64,000 bases of DNA from Streptomyces pactum (lineage in GTDB: Bacteria; Actinomycetota; Actinomycetes; Streptomycetales; Streptomycetaceae). Every line of letters starts with the position of its first letter. Position 1 is the stretch's first letter. The notes under the pieces are model-generated. The model made no database searches, was not told where the DNA came from, and saw only the letters and a program-made list of their open reading frames with translations. The translations under genes and the position numbers were made by a program. The stretch spans positions 930,001 through 994,000 of the forward strand of contig NZ_JACYXC010000001.1 of NCBI RefSeq assembly GCF_016031615.1, given 5' to 3'. This document shows positions 57,189 to 64,000 of this stretch, piece by piece.

Positions 57189-58538
57189 ATGCGTCATCTC
57201 CGTCACCGAGCCGCGGTCGCGTGTGCCGCGATGGCCGCGGCCGGTGCGCTGGCCCTCACCGCCCTACCGGGTACCGCGGCGGCCCGGCCCGCCGCGGACC
57301 GTCCCGACGCGCCCGCCGCCGTCCCGGCGTCACCCGAGGTCCTCTCGGCGATGCAGCGGGACCTCGGCATCACCCCCGCCCAGGCCCGTCAGCGGCTGGC
57401 CAACGAGGCGGAGGCGGGCGCCACCGCGGGCCGGCTCCGCGCCGAACTCGGCACCTCCTACGCCGGTTCCTGGGTGCGCGGCGCCGACTCCGGCACGCTG
57501 ACGGTGGCCACCACCGACCCGGCGGAGGCCTCCCGGATCACCGCCGAGGGCGCACGGGCCCAGGTCGTCTCCCACTCGCTGGCCGAACTGGACGCGGCCA
57601 AGGCCGCGCTGGACCGGGCGGCGCGCCACGCCGCGCCCGACGGCGTTCCGGTGTGGTACGTGGACGTGCGGGCCAACACCCTGGTGGTCAAGGCGAACCA
57701 GCGGGCCGCGGCCGAGTCGTTCCTCACCGCCGGCGGCGCCGACCGCTCTCTGGTGCGGGTGGAGACCACCGCCGAGAAGCCCCGTCCGCTTCACGACATC
57801 CGCGGTGGTGACGCCTACTACATGGGCAGCGGCGGCCGCTGTTCGGTCGGCTTCGCGGTGACCAAGGGCAGCCAGCAGGGCTTCGCCACGGCCGGCCACT
57901 GCGGCAAGGTCGGCACCAGCACCAAGGGCTTCAACCAGGTGGCACAGGGCACCTTCCAGGGCTCCACGTTCCCCGGCCGGGACATCGCCTGGGTGGCCAC
58001 CAACAGCAACTGGACGGCCACCCCGTACGTGAGCCGCAGCGGGTCGAACATCCCGGTCGCCGGGTCCACCCAGGCCCCGGTCGGCGCGTCCGTCTGCCGG
58101 TCCGGCTCGACCACCGGCTGGCACTGCGGCACCGTCCAGCAGCACAACACCAGCGTTACCTACCCGGAGGGCACCATCACCGGGGTGACCCGGACGTCGG
58201 TGTGCGCCGAGCCCGGTGACTCCGGCGGCTCGTACATCTCCGGCGACCAGGCGCAGGGCGTCACCTCCGGCGGGTCGGGCAACTGCTCCAGCGGCGGCAC
58301 CACGTACTTCCAGCCGATCAACCCGCTGCTGCAGGCGTACGGGCTGACCCTGAAGACCACCGGGGGTTCCCAGGAGCCGCCGGAGGAGGAGCCGGGCGGC
58401 ACCTGGGCGGCGGGCACCGTCTACCAGGCCGGTGACCAGGTCACCTACGGCGGTGCCACCTACCGCTGCCTCCAGGGGCACCAGGCCCTGCCGGGCTGGG
58501 AGCCGCCGAACACGCCCTCGCTGTGGCAGCAGGTGTGA
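57189..58538 (+). CDS. Secreted streptogrisin-type S1 protease with chitin-binding C-terminal domain
   Basis: A 449-residue preproenzyme. Signal peptide about 1-32 (AGALALTALPGTAAA), an alpha-lytic-protease-type pro-domain about 45-203 that acts as foldase, then mature chymotrypsin-like protease from about 204 (DIRGGDAYY). The catalytic triad is His237 (ATAGHC), Asp265 (GRDIAWV) and Ser345 (PGDSGGS), with three Cys pairs. A short PPEEEPG linker leads to a CBM5/12-type domain (about 404-449, WAAGTVYQAGDQVTYGGATYRC), as in streptogrisin C, so the enzyme probably anchors on chitin or cell wall. Ribosome site GAGGAG is seven bases before the ATG. The LysR gene upstream is its likely regulator. 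Confidence 0.93.
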   Translation: MRHLRHRAAVACAAMAAAGALALTALPGTAAARPAADRPDAPAAVPASPEVLSAMQRDLGITPAQARQRLANEAEAGATAGRLRAELGTSYAGSWVRGADSGTLTVATTDPAEASRITAEGARAQVVSHSLAELDAAKAALDRAARHAAPDGVPVWYVDVRANTLVVKANQRAAAESFLTAGGADRSLVRVETTAEKPRPLHDIRGGDAYYMGSGGRCSVGFAVTKGSQQGFATAGHCGKVGTSTKGFNQVAQGTFQGSTFPGRDIAWVATNSNWTATPYVSRSGSNIPVAGSTQAPVGASVCRSGSTTGWHCGTVQQHNTSVTYPEGTITGVTRTSVCAEPGDSGGSYISGDQAQGVTSGGSGNCSSGGTTYFQPINPLLQAYGLTLKTTGGSQEPPEEEPGGTWAAGTVYQAGDQVTYGGATYRCLQGHQALPGWEPPNTPSLWQQV

Positions 58539-58806
58539 CCGTGACCCACGGCTGATCCGGCCGGCGCGCGGCAGCGCCGGCCGGTCGGCGGGACCGGACT
58601 CCAGGGGCCGGCGGGGCGGTGGTGAGGACCACCGCCCCGCCGGCCCTCACGCATGGGTACGGCCACCGGCCGGCCCCCGGAGGGGCGGAGAACCGGGTGC
58701 GCGGCCGGTTTCCCGGCTCCGGGCCGCAGGTCGCGTCGTCCGGCCCAACTCCCGTCGGTGGAAAACCGGTTGCGGCGGCGAGGGGTGTCCGGGCGAGGAT
58801 GCCGGC

Positions 58807-59856
58807 ATGCGGATCGGGGTGGTGGGGTTCGGGATGGGCCGGTACCTGGCGTCGTGGTGCCGGCAGCTGGGCATGGAGGTCGTGGCGGTGTGCGACCGCG
58901 ACCCGGACAGACGCGCGGCGGCACGGGCGGAGCTGCCGGGGGCGGCGGTCACCGGACGGTGGCAGGAGCTGGCCGCGCACCGCCCGGACGGGGTGGTGCT
59001 CGCCGGCGACTTCGACGGGCACGCGCCGATGGCCGTCTCCTTCCTGGAGCAGGGCGTCCATGTGCTCTCCGAGGCGGCGGCGTGCACCGACGCCGCCCAG
59101 GGCCGGCGGCTCGTCGCCGCGGCGGACCGCTCCGCGGCCACGTACTCCTTCGCCGAGAACTACGTGGCGCATCCGCACACCCGGCTGATCCAGCAGGCAC
59201 TGGACGCCGGCGAACTGGGCCGGGTCAGCCTGATCGAGGCCGACTACCTGCACGGCATGTCCCCGCGGGAGGTGGCGTCGCTGATCGGCGATCCGGCGCA
59301 CTGGCGCGGCCGCATCGCCCCGACCGCCTACTGCACCCACACCCTCTCCCCGGTCCTGGCGCTCACCGGCGCGCGGCCGGTGGAGGTGACCGCGTTCTCG
59401 GTGGACGAGGCGGACCCGCGCGCCGCGGTGGTGATGGCGGTACGGCTGTCCACCGGTGCCCTCGCCGTGACCCGGCACGGCTTCCTCCAGGGCGAACCGG
59501 ACAGCCACTGGAGCTGGTTGTCGGTGCGCGGCACCCGCGCGCTCGCGGAGTCCGTGCGCGCCGCCGGCGAGCGGGCCTGGTCGGTGCGGGTCAGGGCGGA
59601 GGCGTGGGCCTGCGAGGACGGCCGCACCCGGGAGGAGGAGCGCACCGCGCCCCCGCTGCTCCTGGACGGCCGGCCGGTGGAGCGGAAGGCCGAGGGGACG
59701 GTGCGGGTCCTCCAGGCGTTCCGGGCCACGGTGGAGCGGGGCGAGCCGCCGCTGGTCCCGGTCCGCCCGGCCGTGGCCGCGTCGCTGGTCGGCGTGGCGG
59801 GGGCGGAGTCCCTGGCGAACGGGTCCCGCCCGGTGCGGGTGCCCGACGTGTTCTGA
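58807..59856 (+). CDS. Gfo/Idh/MocA-family oxidoreductase
   Basis: A 349-residue protein starting MRIGVVGFGMGRYL, a Rossmann GxGxxG-type loop; VVAVCDRDPDRR ends the second strand with an acidic residue (NAD preference). The family motif normally E-K-P reads SEAAACT here (about 92-98), so the usual catalytic Lys is missing, as in some lactate- or scyllo-inositol-like branches. The second domain begins about 120 (YSFAENYVAHPHTRLIQQALDAGELG). Its substrate would be a sugar-like alcohol. A GAGGA site precedes the ATG. A second, separate family member lies at 60972-61880 in opposite orientation. Confidence 0.85.
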   Translation: MRIGVVGFGMGRYLASWCRQLGMEVVAVCDRDPDRRAAARAELPGAAVTGRWQELAAHRPDGVVLAGDFDGHAPMAVSFLEQGVHVLSEAAACTDAAQGRRLVAAADRSAATYSFAENYVAHPHTRLIQQALDAGELGRVSLIEADYLHGMSPREVASLIGDPAHWRGRIAPTAYCTHTLSPVLALTGARPVEVTAFSVDEADPRAAVVMAVRLSTGALAVTRHGFLQGEPDSHWSWLSVRGTRALAESVRAAGERAWSVRVRAEAWACEDGRTREEERTAPPLLLDGRPVERKAEGTVRVLQAFRATVERGEPPLVPVRPAVAASLVGVAGAESLANGSRPVRVPDVF

Positions 59857-59951
59857 CCGTCCGGCCGACGGGCCGCCGGCCCACCCGTCACCGTCCGGGA
59901 GCAGCCCGGTGCCGGTGCCCGACGTGTTCTGACCGCCCGGCCGACGGACCG
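59829..59951. repeat. Partial duplication of the 3' end of the Gfo/Idh gene
   Basis: The last 27 bases of the gene plus the following 20 (from CCCGGTGCGGGTGCCCGACG onwards, including the stop codon) recur 76 bp downstream, from 59905, with about three changes in 47 bases. Confidence 0.8.
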
Positions 59952-60089
59952 CCGCCCGCCCGGCCGCCGGACCGCCCGCCATCCTCCGGGAGCCCGTCCC
60001 ACCCGTCGTGGTCCCGGGCCGACCCGGAACCGCTCCGACGGCCCGCCCCGCCGGGACCGTGGGCCGGCCGGGTCCGCCGGGCCCGGGTG

Positions 60090-60536
60090 TCACCGGGCGC
60101 GCAGGGCGCGGCCCGCGGCGGCGATCAGGTCGTCGGTCGCCGCGATGGCGGCCGCCCGGCGGTCGGCCAGCGCCGCGTGGTCGGCCGCGCCGCGCAGGTC
60201 GAACGCGGCCAGGGCGGCCCGGCGCGCCGGCGGGGCCAGCGAGGGGTCCAGGACGGAGACCGAGACCAGCGGCGCGGTGACGGCGGAGCGGGTGGCGTGG
60301 GAGGCCGAACGGGCGGCCTCGACCGCTTCCCGGCCGGCACCGTTGAGCCGCAGGTCCTCGCGCTGCCACATCGCCCGCCGGTGATCACCGAGGGCGGCCA
60401 CCAGTTCGCCCAGCGCGGTACGCAGCGCCTCCTCCCGCCGGTCGGCGCGGGCGGCCCGCTCCATCCGGTACTGGAGCAGTCCCGTCAGCGCGCCGCCGAG
60501 CAGGGTGCCGGCCACCGCGATGATGCTGGGCCACAT
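60090..60536 (-). CDS. Small membrane-anchored protein of unknown function
   Basis: A 148-residue protein. One N-terminal membrane segment (WPSIIAVAGTLLGGALTGLLQY) is followed by a charged helical domain (RMERAARADRREEALRTALGELVAALGDHRRAMW) with the look of a coiled coil, and Ala-rich helices to the end. The ATG at 60536 has a perfect AGGAGGAC ribosome site; the longer frame upstream has no protein-like sequence. Proteins of this type are frequent, unannotated membrane-tethered factors in streptomycetes. No catalytic residues seen. Confidence 0.7.
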   Translation of the reverse strand: MWPSIIAVAGTLLGGALTGLLQYRMERAARADRREEALRTALGELVAALGDHRRAMWQREDLRLNGAGREAVEAARSASHATRSAVTAPLVSVSVLDPSLAPPARRAALAAFDLRGAADHAALADRRAAAIAATDDLIAAAGRALRAR

Positions 60537-60971
60537 CGGGGTCCTCCTGAGGACGTGGTGAGGGTGCCGGCCACCCGCGTCGGGCCCCGGACCGGCACCG
60601 GCTTCCGGTAGGGCGGACGGCACCGCCGGGCGCCCAGTTCCCCGGCCGCTCCCCGCACCGCCGGCTGCCCCGCGGGCGCGCCGCACGGCAGCGGGTTCCC
60701 GTACCCGCCGGATCGGCGGAGGAAGGTCCGCCCGGCACGGCCGCACCGGGCGCCGGACCGGACACGGTGGCCGGGCGGGGACCGGCGGGGTACCGGGCCG
60801 GCCGGGAACCGGACCCGCCGGGCCGGCCGGCGGCGGGCCCGCGGCCGGCCGACCCCGACCGGTCGGCCGCGGGTGGAGGCCGCCCCGCGGAGCGGGCCGC
60901 GGGCGTCACCCGGTGAGGGCGACGGGCCGCGGGCGTCACCCGGGCGACGGACCGCGGGCCCGCGGCACCGT
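60537..60971. other. Intergenic region with a 21-bp direct repeat
   Basis: About 435 bp without a gene. A 21-bp unit beginning CGGGCCGCGGGCGTCACCCG occurs at 60893-60913 and 60923-60943, just after the end of the leftward Gfo/Idh gene. Confidence 0.6.
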
Positions 60972-61880
60972 TCAGGCGCCGGTCTGCGCCAGGATCTCGG
61001 TGACGACCCGCTCGCACATCTCATGGGTGGCCAGCGCGTCCCGGGCGCTGAGCACGCGCCCCTCGCGGACGGCGTCGAGGAAGGCGAGGACCACCTGCTC
61101 GATGCCGCGCTGCCGGGCGACGGGCACCCAGTCGCCGCGCCGCTCCACGGTGGGGCGGCCCCGGTGGTCCACGACCTCGGCGAGGTTGACCACCTGCCGC
61201 TTGGTGTCCCCGCCGGAGACCTCCAGGATCTCCTCGGTGGAGCCGCTGGACCGGTTCATGATGCCCAGGGCGGTGAAGCCGTCCCCGGCGAGCTGGAGCA
61301 CCACGTGGTGCAGCAGCCCGTCGCGCACCCGGGCCCGCACGTCCACCCGGTCGATCTCGCCGGGCACCAGGAAGCGGAGGGTGTCCACGACGTGCACGAA
61401 GTCGTCGAAGACGAACTCCCGCGGATCGGCGGGCAGTCCGACGCGGTTCTTCTGCAGGACGATCAGGTCGCGCGGCTGGTCCAGGCATCCCGCGTAACCG
61501 GGGGCGTGGCGCCGGTTGAAGCCGACCGCGAGGCTCACCCCGCGCTCCTCGGCGAGGGTGACCACCCGCCGGGCCTCGGCGGCGTCGTAGGCCAGCGGCT
61601 TGTCCACGTAGGTCGGGACGCCGGCCTCCAGCAGCCGGGTGGCGATCGGGGGGTGGACGGCGGTGGGCGCGTGCACGAACGCCGCGTCCAGGTCCTGGGC
61701 GAGGAGCGCGTCGAGGTCGGTGTGGCAGCGGTCGGCGGGCACGTGGTGCACGGCCGCCATCCGCTCCAGGGTGGCGGGGGTGCGGGTCTGCAGGTGCAAC
61801 TCCACCCCGGGCAGGGTGCCGAGGACCGGCAGGTATGCCTTCCGGGCGATGTCCCCGAGCCCGATGCAGGCGACCTTCAC
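60972..61880 (-). CDS. Gfo/Idh/MocA-family oxidoreductase
   Basis: A 302-residue protein: Rossmann start MKVACIGLGDIARKAYLPVL, substrate-cofactor motif VDKPLAYD (about 92-99, the E/D-K-P signature with catalytic Lys94), and LAVGFNRRHAPGY, typical of the family's second domain. Unlike the paralogue at 58807 it has the expected Lys. The FDDFVHVVDTLRFLVPGEI segment contains the conserved D-x3-H pair of the active site. Possible substrates are sugars or inositols; not decidable. It is divergent from the PEP-mutase-family gene with 177 bp between starts. Confidence 0.88.
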   Translation of the reverse strand: MKVACIGLGDIARKAYLPVLGTLPGVELHLQTRTPATLERMAAVHHVPADRCHTDLDALLAQDLDAAFVHAPTAVHPPIATRLLEAGVPTYVDKPLAYDAAEARRVVTLAEERGVSLAVGFNRRHAPGYAGCLDQPRDLIVLQKNRVGLPADPREFVFDDFVHVVDTLRFLVPGEIDRVDVRARVRDGLLHHVVLQLAGDGFTALGIMNRSSGSTEEILEVSGGDTKRQVVNLAEVVDHRGRPTVERRGDWVPVARQRGIEQVVLAFLDAVREGRVLSARDALATHEMCERVVTEILAQTGA

Positions 61881-62057
61881 GGTGTCTCCTTCGCCGTCGT
61901 GCGGTGCGTCTCCGTCGTTCGCCGCAGCATAGGACCCCGGCCGGCGGCGTCCCGAGGCGCCCCGGCGGGGCGGGGCGTGGTGGGATCGGGGGTGAACGGC
62001 TCACGCCGGCCCCGGCCGGGGCCGGGCCGGCACCCCGCGTACCGCACAGGAGTCCCG

Positions 62058-62915
62058 ATGCGTCAGCCCACCGACGACCAGCGCCGCAAGGCCGCCGAGT
62101 TCCGCGCCCTGCACGCCGGGCCGCACCCGTTCGTGGTGCCCAACCCCTGGGACGCCGGATCGGCGCGCCTGCTGACCGGGATGGGGTTCGCCGCCCTCGC
62201 CACCACCGGCGCCGGCTGCGCCTACAGCCTCGGCCGTCCGGACGGCCGCAACCGCACCGGCCGCGAGGAGGTCCTGGAGAACGCGCGGGCCGTCGCCGCC
62301 GCCACCCACCTTCCGGTCACGGCCGACCTGGAGAGCGGTTTCGGCGACACCCCCGAGGAGGTCGCCGAAACCATCCGGCTCGCCGCCGCCACGGGACTGG
62401 TCGGCGGGTCGGTCGAGGACTCCACGGGCCGGCCGGAGGACCCGGTCAGGCCGCTGGAGGAGGCGGTGGAGCGGGTGGCGGCGGCGGTGGCCGCCGCGCG
62501 CGAGCTGGACCTGCCCTTCACCGTGACCGCCCGCGCCGAGAACTTCTTCCAGGGGCGGCCGGACCTGGACGACACCATCCGCCGGCTCCGGGCCTACGAG
62601 GAGGCCGGCGCCGATGTGCTGTACGCCCCGGCGCTCCCGGACGCCGAGGCCGTCCGTGCCGTGTGCTCCGCCGTGGAACGCCCGGTCAACGTGCTGATGG
62701 GCGGGGCGCTGCGGCTGTCCGTGGCGGACCTGGGCGCCCTGGGGGTGCGGCGGATCAGCGTCGGGTCGGCGATGTCCCGGGCGGCCTTCGGCGCGCTCCA
62801 CCGGGCCGCCCGCGAGATCCTCGACCACGGCACCTTCACCTTCGGTGCCGACGCCATCCCGTACGCCGAACTCAACACGCTGCTCGACGGCGCGGACCCG
62901 GAACCAGCCCCCTGA
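62058..62915 (+). CDS. Isocitrate lyase / PEP mutase superfamily protein
   Basis: A 285-residue TIM-barrel enzyme: FVVPNPWDAGSARLLTGMGFAALATTGAG (about 27-55) is the characteristic first strand-loop, DLESGFGDTPEEVAETIRL supplies the metal-binding Asp/Glu, and GGSVEDSTGRP and FTVTARAENFF provide further ligands. The isocitrate-lyase KKCGH motif is absent, so it is a PEP-mutase/2-methylisocitrate-lyase-like or oxaloacetase-like member. It cleaves or rearranges C-C or P-C bonds of small acids; substrate unknown. ACAGGAG precedes the ATG. Cytoplasmic, single gene. Confidence 0.87.
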   Translation: MRQPTDDQRRKAAEFRALHAGPHPFVVPNPWDAGSARLLTGMGFAALATTGAGCAYSLGRPDGRNRTGREEVLENARAVAAATHLPVTADLESGFGDTPEEVAETIRLAAATGLVGGSVEDSTGRPEDPVRPLEEAVERVAAAVAAARELDLPFTVTARAENFFQGRPDLDDTIRRLRAYEEAGADVLYAPALPDAEAVRAVCSAVERPVNVLMGGALRLSVADLGALGVRRISVGSAMSRAAFGALHRAAREILDHGTFTFGADAIPYAELNTLLDGADPEPAP

Positions 62916-63172
62916 CCGGGCCCGCCCCCGGCCGGTGACCGCCGGCCGGGGAGGACACCCCCGTCCGGGCCGGCCCCGGTCGACCGCGACCACCACGGCC
63001 GACCGGACGGCGGCCACCGTGCCGGCGCCCCGCCGCGCCGGCCTGCAGCCCGCCGCAGACGCCTGCCCGGAACCGGGCCCGCAGAACCCTGGGCTCAACG
63101 AGGCTTGCGACGGCTTCGGGCGGGCACGCGCAGTGTTACCCGAAGGTCGGGACATGTACGGAAGGAGATGTC

Positions 63173-63433
63173 GTGTCGTTCCTGTGGGCCATCGTCGCGG
63201 GTCTCATCATCGGTCTGCTCGCCAAGCTCGTGCTCCCCGGGCGCCAGCCCATCCCGCTGTGGATGACGGTGCTGCTGGGTATCGTCGGTGGTGTCGCGGG
63301 CAACGCGCTCGCCAGCGCCTTCGGTGTCCGCGACACCAACGGCATCGACTGGATCCGCCACCTGCTTCAGGTCGCCACGGCGGCCCTGCTGATCACGGTG
63401 GTCACCCCCATGTGGGCCCGTCGGCACGCCTGA
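63173..63433 (+). CDS. GlsB/YeaQ/YmgE-family small membrane protein
   Basis: An 86-residue protein with three hydrophobic stretches (FLWAIVAGLIIGLLAKLVLPG, MTVLLGIVGGVAGNALASAF, LLQVATAALLITVVTPMW). The Gly-rich GLIIGLLAKLVLPG and GIVGGVAGNAL repeats are the signature of the transglycosylase-associated (GlsB) family, general-stress inner-membrane proteins of unknown mechanism. GTG at 63173 follows GGAAGGAGAT. Confidence 0.88.
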   Translation: MSFLWAIVAGLIIGLLAKLVLPGRQPIPLWMTVLLGIVGGVAGNALASAFGVRDTNGIDWIRHLLQVATAALLITVVTPMWARRHA

Positions 63434-63656
63434 CGTCCCGGCCCCGCGCCTGAGCGCCGTACCGGCGCCGGAGCGACGGGCGCCCGGCTGGCGGACGAAC
63501 GGCCCGGCGAGACGGCACGGCTCCTCAGCCGCCGTCCCCGCCGGGCCGTCCGGCTGTCGGGACCCTTCCCCGCCGGGGCGGGAGCGGGGACGCCCGATGC
63601 CGCGGACCCCGTGTCGCTGGGCGCACCGCACCACACCCCTGAGAGACGATTCCCGC
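63434..63656. other. Intergenic region before the antiporter gene
   Basis: About 220 bp, no gene. A CGGAC-GAAC-GGCCC motif near 63493 is a one-sided match to the stress-island operator and was not counted. Confidence 0.4.
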
Positions 63657-64000
63657 ATGATCGTCCGAAAAGTGACGGACCGGTGGATGTGGGTCACCCC
63701 GCCTCTCGCCATCGTCCTCCTCGTCTTCACCCTCGGTCAGCATCCACCGGGGGCGGTCGTGGCGGTGGCGTCGGTCGTCCTGGGCGGGGCGGTGCTCGCC
63801 GCGGTGCACCACGCGGAGGTCGTCGCCCACCGGGTCGGTGAACCCTTCGGCTCCCTGGTGCTCGCCCTCGCCGTCACCGTCATCGAGGTGGCCCTCATCG
63901 TCACCCTGATGGCAGGCGGCGGCGAGAAGAGCGCCACGCTGGCCCGGGACACCGTGTTCGCCGCCGTCATGATCACCTGCAACGGCATCGTGGGACTGAG
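63657..64000 (+). CDS. chaA: Calcium/proton antiporter (ChaA/CaCA family), 3'-truncated by window edge
   Basis: The first 114 residues are visible before the window ends. They hold three membrane segments (WVTPPLAIVLLVFTL, VVAVASVVLGGAVLAAVHHAE, and the motif helix GEPFGSLVLALAVTVIEVALIVTLM). The G-E-P-x-G-S-L-x-L-x2-A-V-T-x-I-E-V stretch is the alpha-1 repeat of the Ca2+:cation antiporter superfamily, with the ion-binding Glu in TVIEV. It then continues DTVFAAVMITCNGIVGL. Expected to exchange Ca2+ (or Na+/K+) for protons in the cytoplasmic membrane. The second alpha repeat lies outside the window. Confidence 0.85.
   Translation, partial: MIVRKVTDRWMWVTPPLAIVLLVFTLGQHPPGAVVAVASVVLGGAVLAAVHHAEVVAHRVGEPFGSLVLALAVTVIEVALIVTLMAGGGEKSATLARDTVFAAVMITCNGIVGL

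Noticed and set aside
1..64000. tRNA or rRNA genes
   Set aside because: No cloverleaf with a GTTCGAATC-type T-arm or rRNA core sequence was noticed on either strand; a covariance search was not possible.

Overview
The window is very GC-rich, with the strong third-position G/C bias, GTG/TTG starts, purine-rich ribosome sites and gene families (universal stress proteins, DevR/DevS-type two-component pair, streptogrisin-type protease, NRPS, rare TTA codons) of a Streptomyces-like actinomycete chromosome. About 50 genes are supported; most other open frames are GC-driven shadows.

Layout. (1) 1-6.3 kb: the end of a flavoprotein with a cysteine-pair tail, a P-loop kinase, a solute-binding protein, a scar made of an integrase remnant abutting a transposase remnant, and a flavohemoprotein. 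(2) 6.3-7.8 kb: gene-poor DNA with two tandem arrays (24-bp and 35-bp units). (3) 7.8-20.9 kb: a hypoxia/dormancy-type stress island comparable in content to the OsdK/OsdR region of S. coelicolor and the DosR regulon of mycobacteria: response regulator, GAF-GAF histidine kinase with the haem-ligand His context, GAPDH, long hibernation factor, three universal stress proteins, Hsp20, DUF2267 and two pyridoxamine-oxidase-fold proteins. A 16-bp inverted repeat (GGGCC-N4-GGCCC/GTCCC type) recurs in front of several of these genes. (4) 21-34.5 kb: DUF1963, an ABC-F ATPase with a leader peptide and hairpin, a cold-shock protein with an attenuator-like leader, a serine hydrolase, a lactonase-like protein, a lone cytochrome oxidase subunit I with a coupled membrane protein, and a CBS / ferritin-like / hemerythrin group. 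(5) 34.7-39.8 kb: MFS exporter with TetR regulator, PaaN, and a frameshifted AAA-LuxR regulator. (6) 40-49.4 kb: a compact three-gene operon of bimodular NRPS (C-A-T-C-A-T-TE; first pocket reads Ser, second Pro-like), FAD monooxygenase and SDR, the architecture of pyrrolizidine-alkaloid pathways such as pyrrolizixenamide and legonmycin. A 20-bp perfect palindrome lies in its promoter region. (7) 50-64 kb: metallo-hydrolase and divergent AraC regulator, a GDT1-type manganese exporter behind a yybP-ykoY riboswitch, an amidohydrolase, LysR regulator plus streptogrisin-type protease with chitin-binding tail, two Gfo/Idh/MocA oxidoreductases, a PEP-mutase-family enzyme, a GlsB-type membrane protein and the start of a Ca2+/H+ antiporter.

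How the parts work together. The stress island reads as one regulon: the kinase/regulator pair senses low oxygen or redox state, and its targets protect ribosomes (hibernation factor), proteins (Hsp20) and central metabolism (GAPDH). The NRPS operon reads as a small secondary-metabolite locus in which the NRPS releases an acyl-Ser-Pro-type product that the FAD enzyme would oxidise and ring-contract. All functional assignments rest on reading motifs by eye; no database search was possible.
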